64,000 nt of DNA, from assembly GCF_014287585.1 (NCBI RefSeq), contig NZ_JACOOJ010000002.1, forward strand, positions 124,001 through 188,000, read 5' to 3'. A program made the position numbers and the translations under genes. Position 1 is the stretch's first letter, and each line of letters opens with the position of its first letter. Below the pieces are notes generated by a model that was not told where the DNA came from, made no database searches, and saw only the letters and a program-made list of their open reading frames with translations. Positions 53,724 to 61,264 of the stretch are shown here, piece by piece. This DNA is from Parabacteroides hominis (GTDB lineage Bacteria; Bacteroidota; Bacteroidia; Bacteroidales; Tannerellaceae).

Positions 53724-55217
53724 ATGGCAGTTTACTTAAACGATGTATCAAGAACATTCGGTGAATACTTGCTTATTCCCGGTTTAACCACCAAACAATG
53801 TGTGCCAACCAACGTTTCGCTGAAAACTCCGCTTGTGAAACACAAAGTAGGTGAAAAGCCTGCGGTCGAACTAAACATTCCTTTCGTTTCAGCGATCATG
53901 CAATCTGTGTCCGGCCCCAAATTGGCCATCGAACTGGCCCGCAACGGAGGATTGTCTTTTATCTTCGGTTCGCAACCTATCGACAGCCAGGCCGAAATGG
54001 TTCGGAGAGTAAAGAAGTTCAAAGCCGGATTCGTAATCAGCGACTCCAATCTGACTCCCGAAAATACGCTGGCAGATGTAATCGCTCTGGTACAGCGCAC
54101 CGAACACTCCACGATCGGTGTGACGGACGACGGTACTCCTAACGGTAAATTGCTGGGAATGGTGACCAGCCGCGACTATCGTGCAGAAAAGGATTCCCCC
54201 GACAAGAAAGTGAAAGAATTCATGACCCCGTTCTCCAAACTGATCGTCGGTGAACTGGGTATGACGCTGAGCGAAGCCAATCAGATCATCTGGGACCACA
54301 AACTGAACACGTTGCCGATCATCGACAAGGAACAGAACCTGCAATATTTCGTCTTCCGCAAAGACTACGACAGCCACCGCGACAATCCGAAAGAGCTGTC
54401 CGGCAGCGATAAGAAGTTGCTCGTTGGCGCCGGAATCAATACGCGTGACTATATGGAACGTGTTCCTGCGCTGGTTGAAGCAGGTGTCGATGTTTTGTGT
54501 ATCGACTCGTCCGACGGCTACTCCGAATGGCAGCAGGAAACACTGCAATGGATCAAGAAAACGTATGGCGACAAGGTGCTGGTCGGAGCCGGTAATGTTG
54601 TCGACAAGGAAGGGTTCGACTATCTGGTCGAAGCCGGAGCCGATTTCATCAAGGTGGGTATCGGTGGCGGTTCCATCTGTATCACCCGTGAACAGAAAGG
54701 TATCGGTCGCGGACAGGCTACCGCATTGATCGACGTAGCACAGGCACGCGACGAATATATGCAGAAGACGGGTATCTATGTGCCTATTTGCAGCGACGGC
54801 GGCCTGGTACATGACTATCACATGGTTCTTGCTTTGGCGATGGGTGCGGACTTCCTGATGATGGGACGTTATTTCGCCCGTTTCGACGAATCACCTACGA
54901 AGAAAATGAAGATCGGTAACAGTTTCGTAAAGGAATATTGGGGCGAAGGTTCTAACCGTGCCAAGAACTGGCAGCGTTATGATATGGGCGGCAACGAATC
55001 GTTGAAATTCGAAGAAGGCGTCGACAGCTATGTTCCCTATGCCGGTAAGATGAAAGATAACCTCAACGTGACATTAGGCAAGATGATCGCCACGATGTGC
55101 AGTTGCGGAGCTATCACCATCCCCGATTTGCAGAAGAACGCCAAAATCACATTGGTTTCTTCAACCAGTATCGTGGAAGGCGGTGCGCATGATGTGATCT
55201 TGAAAGAGCAGAACTAA
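53724..55217 (+). CDS. guaB: IMP dehydrogenase-like protein (divergent GuaB type)
   Basis: The 497-aa (beta/alpha)8 barrel has an inserted CBS pair (about residues 95-215). The catalytic loop [13 protein letters not shown] holds C319, and [17 protein letters not shown] and [28 protein letters not shown] form the IMP site. The enzyme turns IMP into XMP for guanine nucleotides. Departures from standard GuaB are a different N-terminus ([20 protein letters not shown]), [16 protein letters not shown] instead of the usual GRPQ region, and an unusual flap [21 protein letters not shown]. It may be the housekeeping enzyme or a paralogue with another substrate. The symbol follows family only. Confidence 0.85.
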   Translation: MAVYLNDVSRTFGEYLLIPGLTTKQCVPTNVSLKTPLVKHKVGEKPAVELNIPFVSAIMQSVSGPKLAIELARNGGLSFIFGSQPIDSQAEMVRRVKKFKAGFVISDSNLTPENTLADVIALVQRTEHSTIGVTDDGTPNGKLLGMVTSRDYRAEKDSPDKKVKEFMTPFSKLIVGELGMTLSEANQIIWDHKLNTLPIIDKEQNLQYFVFRKDYDSHRDNPKELSGSDKKLLVGAGINTRDYMERVPALVEAGVDVLCIDSSDGYSEWQQETLQWIKKTYGDKVLVGAGNVVDKEGFDYLVEAGADFIKVGIGGGSICITREQKGIGRGQATALIDVAQARDEYMQKTGIYVPICSDGGLVHDYHMVLALAMGADFLMMGRYFARFDESPTKKMKIGNSFVKEYWGEGSNRAKNWQRYDMGGNESLKFEEGVDSYVPYAGKMKDNLNVTLGKMIATMCSCGAITIPDLQKNAKITLVSSTSIVEGGAHDVILKEQN

Positions 55218-55240
55218 ACTTCCATAGCTGTATAAAATAA

Positions 55241-55276
55241 AAAAAGAGCCAGGTACGCGTACTTGGCTCTTTTTTT
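55241..55276. terminator. Bidirectional terminator after the IMP dehydrogenase-like gene
   Basis: Arms GAGCCAGGTAC (55246-55256) and GTACTTGGCTC (55259-55269) pair with one G-T, preceded by A and followed by T runs. It serves the convergent GH116 gene as well. Confidence 0.9.
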
Positions 55277-55286
55277 ACGATCCTAT

Positions 55287-57830
55287 TTAAAGGAAGTCTA
55301 TTGTTTGCTTCTCTCCTGCTTCAAGTGAAAACCTCTTCAACCGTTTTTCCTTGTCGCCTATCACTAACTTATCCAACAATAAAGATCCCTTCAGCACTTC
55401 CAGGGTGACAACTTTATCCGCAACGGAACAAGTTCCCCAGGCATAACCGTTACTCCAGAAATAACATCCCGGCCGATCCGTGAAATGCATCCGGCGATCC
55501 ACTCCCGAATACCGGAAATCGCTCAACGCGATTACTGCCGCCCAACTTGCCATCGAACGGGCGTAATGATGTCCGCACTCCGCCTCGCTGAACGGATTAC
55601 GCTTCGCCCCGTCATGACGATCGCGAATCGCACGGATGCAGGTCAGGGCTTCATCTTCCATGCCTTCGTATATCATACCGGCAGCGGCACAGTATTCGAA
55701 GCCGGTCATCACTTCGGCAAAGTAAGGGAAAGGAACTTCCAGACGTCCTTTCGGCCAGGAGGCCATTAACAAGCCGGACTCATCGCCCATCACATACGAA
55801 CGCATATTATTAAAGTGACGGCTGAAATCCTCCACATAATTATATTTCATGATGCTTCCCAATGTCGTACGGATATGATCCTTATCCCCCAGATAACCTA
55901 ATCCGCAAATATGAGCCATATACTGCCCGACCAACTGATCGACCAGGCAACCTTTTCCCAACTGGAACGGCGGGAGCTTCACGTCCGGATTCCGCATATC
56001 CAGATATTCAAATGTTTCGGGATCGGTTATCTTATGCTCATAATATTCCCCGTTAAACAGATTGGTATCCATCCAGGCGCTTCCCTGCCGGAACAAAGTA
56101 TTGCATTTCCTGGCAAACGACTTATCCTTCATGGCTAAAGCCATTTTCTCAGCCGCCTTCAAAGCCCCCATGTACCAGAAGCCCATTTGGGGATTCGGAC
56201 CGAAATAGTTCACATCCATCGTGTTATGCTGCGAACCTTCCATAACGCCGTCCTGATTGCCGTCCCAACCTTTGTCGATCCAGGCATAAGCAAGCACTTT
56301 CTTGACTTGCCCCCAATTCTTTTGCAGGAAGGCCTCGTCTCCCGACAGTTGCCAATCCCGGTAAATCTTCATGACACACCCCATCTGGCCGTCCGCCGCA
56401 GCCGAGTTTCCTTTCGCAGCTTCCGACAAGGGCAAGGAGGCCCGGAAATTCATCAGCCCGTTTTCTTTCGTCGCATGGTTGAATTCCACATCGCGCATCG
56501 TCTTTGCCAATTCGCCGAACAGGAACGGAGTCGCCACCTCATAATTCCAAACATGCGTACAACTGCCGGCGCAAGAGCCAAAACGATCCATCACGCCTTC
56601 CCATCCCATCAAATGTCCGCTGGGCAAACGGAAGACCGTCTGCGAACGCAAGGTTGCCAGATTAAACAAAGCAGCCTCTTTGACAACGTCGGGATAAGTC
56701 GATTTCAGAAAGGCATTCACAAAAGAGAGCGTCTGCTTTTCCAGTTCCGGGATGCGGGGTACTATTGTCTCTGCCGCTTTCCAAGCATCCGGGAACTGAG
56801 TGCTGTAATAGTTCCCGACAACCGTTTCCGACCAGGCTTTCCGGTTCGGGAAATTCCAGGTCAGGTAGAAAGTAAATGTTTCCGTACTGCCAGGTCCAAT
56901 CGTCTTCTTCACTGCCAGCGAGGCCATCGGGTCTTCATCCTCCTGTCTGTCCCGCTCGGTCAGTTCACCGTCGGCACTGAAATCATCCCAGAAATTAAGA
57001 ATACCGTTATTCCAGTCATCCGCCCGCGAAGAAGTCCGGAAAGTCACCCCTTCGACCGCCTGAGTTGTCAGAGCCACCGTTCCATAGGCCGGATCATTTT
57101 TATCCACTCCGTCCGAATACAGGTAAAGGCCTTGCAAACCGTTCTTTTTACGAAACCGGTTTCTATTCTCTTTTACGCCTACAGGAATGAAATCACCTTT
57201 CCAGTCTGTCCGGAACTTACTGCCATCCTTCCCTATAAAATTGCGCATCGAGCCACAGACGGCTACTTCCAAAGGCCGGTCGGTCGTATTTGTCACCTCA
57301 TAAGCCAATACGGCAACCGGCAAACCACTGGCATCCGCATCTCCCGGCACGAACGGGTTGAACCCTTTGACCGTCACTTTCACCGGCAACTGCCGGTCGG
57401 AAAGATGCACCTGTCCGAACGGATAAGCCGCCTCGAAAGCAGCATCGGCAAAACGCGGCATACCGTGATGGTTCACCGGCCTCCCCTCATAATGCAAATA
57501 TTCCTGGGGGTATAAAGGGCCCGCAAGCAGGGTAGTCATAGCCTCTCCCGCCTGCGGTTTTGCATAAATCGCAAAGAAAGGCGCATTATTGCCGGTCGTC
57601 ACCGTGCTATATTTTTTACCAGGGACATTCATAATCTCCCAATCCCGCAACTCTCCCCGCCCCCCCAAAGAGACAGTTCCGGTCCCGATTCCACCCAAAG
57701 GCAATGCCACCTGGTAAAGATGATCCCGGTCATATCGCTTCAAAACCGGCCACGCCTGCGGCTTCCACTCCTGAGAAAAAACGGCTCCGGAAACAAACGT
57801 ACAGATAGTAAGTAGTTTTAATTTGTTCAT
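55287..57830 (-). CDS. Glycoside hydrolase family 116 (GBA2-like beta-glucosidase), secreted
   Basis: The 847-aa enzyme has a signal peptide (LLTICTFVSGAVFSQ). An N-terminal beta-sandwich with the GH116 phrase LPLGGIGTGTVSLGGRGELRDWEI and a C-terminal (alpha/alpha)6 barrel follow. The predicted nucleophile is E431 in GSCTHVWNYE and the acid/base D539 in GSQHNTMDVNYFGPNPQMG. The family includes non-lysosomal glucosylceramidase and bacterial beta-glucosidases/xylosidases, with retention of configuration. It is downstream of the SusCD/oxidoreductase unit but separated by a hairpin, so it might be its own unit within the PUL. Its substrate is likely a beta-glucoside; glucosylceramide is possible but cannot be shown. 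Confidence 0.9.
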   Translation of the reverse strand: MNKLKLLTICTFVSGAVFSQEWKPQAWPVLKRYDRDHLYQVALPLGGIGTGTVSLGGRGELRDWEIMNVPGKKYSTVTTGNNAPFFAIYAKPQAGEAMTTLLAGPLYPQEYLHYEGRPVNHHGMPRFADAAFEAAYPFGQVHLSDRQLPVKVTVKGFNPFVPGDADASGLPVAVLAYEVTNTTDRPLEVAVCGSMRNFIGKDGSKFRTDWKGDFIPVGVKENRNRFRKKNGLQGLYLYSDGVDKNDPAYGTVALTTQAVEGVTFRTSSRADDWNNGILNFWDDFSADGELTERDRQEDEDPMASLAVKKTIGPGSTETFTFYLTWNFPNRKAWSETVVGNYYSTQFPDAWKAAETIVPRIPELEKQTLSFVNAFLKSTYPDVVKEAALFNLATLRSQTVFRLPSGHLMGWEGVMDRFGSCAGSCTHVWNYEVATPFLFGELAKTMRDVEFNHATKENGLMNFRASLPLSEAAKGNSAAADGQMGCVMKIYRDWQLSGDEAFLQKNWGQVKKVLAYAWIDKGWDGNQDGVMEGSQHNTMDVNYFGPNPQMGFWYMGALKAAEKMALAMKDKSFARKCNTLFRQGSAWMDTNLFNGEYYEHKITDPETFEYLDMRNPDVKLPPFQLGKGCLVDQLVGQYMAHICGLGYLGDKDHIRTTLGSIMKYNYVEDFSRHFNNMRSYVMGDESGLLMASWPKGRLEVPFPYFAEVMTGFEYCAAAGMIYEGMEDEALTCIRAIRDRHDGAKRNPFSEAECGHHYARSMASWAAVIALSDFRYSGVDRRMHFTDRPGCYFWSNGYAWGTCSVADKVVTLEVLKGSLLLDKLVIGDKEKRLKRFSLEAGEKQTIDFL

Positions 57831-57984
57831 GATACCAAAATTAGTTCAAGGCATAGAATACTGAAAGGGCTAATATACTTAAATATTATCTATTCTGGCT
57901 TTTTTTCAGGGAAAAGATAACCGATAGACCATATCTTACTTTGGAAAATTATAATCTCGAACAAATCCAAAACCTCACTACACA

Positions 57985-58026
57985 AAAAGAGGTGGCATGC
58001 AAACATTGTACAACACCACCTCTTTT
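57985..58026 (-). terminator. Terminator of the Gfo/Idh/MocA unit
   Basis: Perfect 11-bp arms AAAAGAGGTGG (57985-57995) and CCACCTCTTTT (58016-58026) lie around a 20-nt loop, 20 bp past the oxidoreductase stop. Confidence 0.85.
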
Positions 58027-58045
58027 AATATCGGATACAAAATAC

Positions 58046-59479
58046 CTATACAATATAATACTGCTCCCAGCCTTCACGAGGTTGTTCGCCTATTAACATT
58101 TGATTTGCAACCGGATCATTACTGATCTGTTTCGACTCACGGTCAAAAACCAACTTTCTATTCAGACGTTGCGCCAATACTCCAAGACAAAAAACTTGGC
58201 TTAAAGGACCTGCCACAGAAAAAGGAGAACGAGTTTTTTCTTTTCCCTGACATGCTAATAAAAAGTTAGTATAATGATCTGATGGGCTTTTTTCATACTC
58301 CGGTAAAACAGGATTCATCTCTTTTGCTATTTTATCCGGAATAACAGACAATGTACTTCCATGAGATCCTCCCTTAAATGTCAGTGTTTTCGTATAAATC
58401 TCTTTACCGGGATTCAAATTCACCAATTGTAATTTTCCCCCGTTTACAGATGGAATATTCGGATCTACCTCTGATGTACCATAATTTTCAGGAACAGCCG
58501 GAATATTATCCAAACCATCATACCAAGTTACGTCTACCGCCGGCATATTATTCCGTTCAGGGAATTTAAAAAGGATTGTAGACGACATCGGATAAAAAAA
58601 CGGATTATGATCTTTCAGATATAACGGATTAATTTCATTAGGCAAACCTAAATCAAGAAATTCATGAGCCGTATCTAAAAGATGCGCTCCCCAGTCACCC
58701 AAAGTCCCCATTCCAAAATCATACCAGCAACGCCATTGTCCCAAATGATAATCATGATTATATTCGTGATAAGGCCGTACGCCAAGCCAAGTGTCCCAAT
58801 CCAATGATTCCGGAACAGGTTCACCCATCGGCAAATGCTTAATATTCGGATTCCAACCATGCCAACGACGAGGATTATTCATGTGAGCAGTAATTGCTGT
58901 GACATCTTTTATTAATCCTGCCTCTTTCCATGCTTTAAACTGAAAATAATTCGCCTCCGAATGTCCTTGATTTCCCATTTGAGTAACTACCCCAAATTTC
59001 TTTTCCGCCCGCATCATCAGCTCTACTTCCTGGAAAGTACGAGCCATCGGTTTTTCTACATAAACATGCTTTCCATGAGCCATTGACTCAATAGTAATCG
59101 GAAAATGAGAATGGTCAGGAGTACAAACCGTGACAGCATCAATTTTATCCGCCATCTTATCAAACATCTGACGAAAATCCTGAAAACGAGGAACGTCCGG
59201 AAACATGGAAATAATCTTCTGTGTATGCGGTGCTCCCATATCGACATCACAAAGAGCAACCACTTCACACAGTCCGGTCTTAAACATCCGTTGTGAAATA
59301 TCGGCTCCCCGGTTACCGATACCTATAAAAGCTACTCTCACTTTATCATTTGCGCTCACACGGGGGGCTGCTGAAGCAGCATTCGCTTTGGGAATCCAAA
59401 ATGAGGGTATCGCCGATACCGCTGAAAAAGCCAAAGCTTGCCTAAAAAATGAGCGACGTGAAATAATATCCGACTTCAT
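58046..59479 (-). CDS. Gfo/Idh/MocA-family oxidoreductase, Tat-exported (GH109-like)
   Basis: The 477-aa protein has a twin-arginine signal (SRRSFFRQALAFSAVSAI), so it should be folded with its cofactor before export. A Rossmann fold with VAFIGIGNRGADISQRM binds NAD, and KHVYVEKPMART carries the conserved EKP lysine. The substrate domain includes WHGWNPNIKHLPMGEPVPESLDWDTWLG and GQWRCWYDFGMGTLGDWGAHLLDT. It resembles GH109-type proteins, which cleave alpha-N-acetylgalactosamine through an NAD redox step; other family members are sugar dehydrogenases. It sits 66 bp after SusD in the same strand and is likely in the PUL transcript. Confidence 0.85.
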   Translation of the reverse strand: MKSDIISRRSFFRQALAFSAVSAIPSFWIPKANAASAAPRVSANDKVRVAFIGIGNRGADISQRMFKTGLCEVVALCDVDMGAPHTQKIISMFPDVPRFQDFRQMFDKMADKIDAVTVCTPDHSHFPITIESMAHGKHVYVEKPMARTFQEVELMMRAEKKFGVVTQMGNQGHSEANYFQFKAWKEAGLIKDVTAITAHMNNPRRWHGWNPNIKHLPMGEPVPESLDWDTWLGVRPYHEYNHDYHLGQWRCWYDFGMGTLGDWGAHLLDTAHEFLDLGLPNEINPLYLKDHNPFFYPMSSTILFKFPERNNMPAVDVTWYDGLDNIPAVPENYGTSEVDPNIPSVNGGKLQLVNLNPGKEIYTKTLTFKGGSHGSTLSVIPDKIAKEMNPVLPEYEKSPSDHYTNFLLACQGKEKTRSPFSVAGPLSQVFCLGVLAQRLNRKLVFDRESKQISNDPVANQMLIGEQPREGWEQYYIV

Positions 59480-59545
59480 TATCTTTATAAATTCAAATTA
59501 AACATCAATAAACCATATCACAAACAGCTTTGAAATACATACCTA

Positions 59546-61252
59546 TCAATTATAACCTGGATTTTGTGTCAACGCACCTCCAGTTGCATCAATTTCTGTT
59601 TGAGGAATCGGCCACAGGATGTTATAGTCTCTCACATTCATAGCCGGAGCCTGCGGATTATCGTTGTACTTCCTCAGATATTCAAGGAATTTGCCAGTGC
59701 GACGCAAAACCACATCGCGGATTTCTTCCGTATACAATTCACGGACTCGTTCGTCCAATAAATAATCGATCGAAACATCACTTGCAGTGATCGGCTTTGC
59801 GTTCGCACGTGAACGGACCACATTGATATCATCTGCCGCTTTTTGCATTTCACCCAACTGGATATATGCCTCAGCTCTATTCAAATAAGTTTCCGCCAAT
59901 CGCATAAAATAACAATCTTTCCACGTATATCCAGCACCACTGCGAAGAGGTTCAGCCTGAACATGACAAGGATCACCGACCTTTCCGATCCAATAAGGAT
60001 AAATATAATTACATGTATCCTTCATCTGGTTACGACCATTCGTACCATAACTGCCCCACAAACTGAAATCGATCGCTTGTCCGTTATAAGGGGATTCCGG
60101 ATTTTGGAAATAGTAGGTTCGTTTGATGTTATGAGGAGCATTCCGCATATCATTGTTCCAATCCGATTCCCAAACATTATGCGTTACATAATAAGTCGGA
60201 CGCGACCAGGAAACCGGACGACTCAACGTATCTGTATATCCCGTATATTTACCATCGATCAATTCACCTAATATACAAGTATATCCGGCAGGATCATTTC
60301 CTAAAGAATAATAACGGGGACCATGACGGCGAGGACCGTTATTTTTACCTCCTCCATCCGATAAGTTGGCAGCAAACTGAGCGACCCAGATAGCTTCTTT
60401 GTTTTCATTCAAATTCTGATTTCCATAAGCAAACAGATCCAAGAAGACATCACCTGTGCCAAACACATCGTTTGTCGAACCGAAACGTTCGGTCATCAAC
60501 CGATAACCAAAATCTTCAATCACATGTGTAGAAGCATCAACCGCTTTCTGATACTCACCTGCTTGCAAATAGACTTCAGACAATAACTGATAAGCAGCGC
60601 CTTTCGTGATACGTCCCTTTTCATCTTCTTTACCGGGATCAGGAAGATGCTGGGTAGCAAAAAACAAATCGTTTTCTATCTGGGCATACACCTCTTTCAA
60701 AGGGGTACGGACAAAATCAGTCTTAGGTGTACTCACAGCCTCTGTCACCAAAGGAATATCCCCATAGAATGAAGCAAGCAAACGATAAGCGTAGGCACGG
60801 AAGAAAAGAACTTCTCCTTTATACATTGCCTGCTGTTCAGCACTTTCCCAGCCAGTTGTAGCTTCATTATCGATATAAAGCAACAATTCATTGGAACGAC
60901 TGATCAGCATATACATGTTGTTCCACAATTTATAGAACAGGCTATTAGTCGGGGTCAACACTTCATACGTCACCCCTCCCGGATTCTCCCCGTTATAACT
61001 GACATCTGCCATCGAACTATAAAAATAGACAATGGCATCATCCCCATAATACAACGCATCACGCAGATAGTTGTGAAGTCCGTTTATTCCTAATTTAATA
61101 CCCGAAGCTTCCGTATAGGTATTCTCAGGAGACAAAAAATCCAACGGTTTCTCTTCTAAAAAATTCTCATTACACCCTAACAATCCACCCAGCAAGAGTG
61201 TCATTGCCACTAATTTAGAAAAGATCGTATTTGGTATAAAATTGTATTTCAT
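59546..61252 (-). CDS. SusD/RagB-family lipoprotein of the right-edge PUL
   Basis: The 568-aa protein has a lipoprotein signal with lipobox LLGCNE (Cys about residue 27). SusD features are FFRAYAYRLLASFYGDIPLVTEAV, GAAYQLLSEVYLQAGEYQKAVD, MRLAETYLNRAEAYIQLGEMQKAADDINVVRSR and a late DYNILWPIPQTEIDATGG. It binds the glycan at the cell surface in complex with the SusC encoded 12 bp upstream. Downstream enzymes are a Gfo/Idh/MocA oxidoreductase and a GH116 glucosidase, so a beta-glucosylated ligand is one guess. Confidence 0.93.
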   Translation of the reverse strand: MKYNFIPNTIFSKLVAMTLLLGGLLGCNENFLEEKPLDFLSPENTYTEASGIKLGINGLHNYLRDALYYGDDAIVYFYSSMADVSYNGENPGGVTYEVLTPTNSLFYKLWNNMYMLISRSNELLLYIDNEATTGWESAEQQAMYKGEVLFFRAYAYRLLASFYGDIPLVTEAVSTPKTDFVRTPLKEVYAQIENDLFFATQHLPDPGKEDEKGRITKGAAYQLLSEVYLQAGEYQKAVDASTHVIEDFGYRLMTERFGSTNDVFGTGDVFLDLFAYGNQNLNENKEAIWVAQFAANLSDGGGKNNGPRRHGPRYYSLGNDPAGYTCILGELIDGKYTGYTDTLSRPVSWSRPTYYVTHNVWESDWNNDMRNAPHNIKRTYYFQNPESPYNGQAIDFSLWGSYGTNGRNQMKDTCNYIYPYWIGKVGDPCHVQAEPLRSGAGYTWKDCYFMRLAETYLNRAEAYIQLGEMQKAADDINVVRSRANAKPITASDVSIDYLLDERVRELYTEEIRDVVLRRTGKFLEYLRKYNDNPQAPAMNVRDYNILWPIPQTEIDATGGALTQNPGYN

Positions 61253-61264
61253 AATTCTATATAT

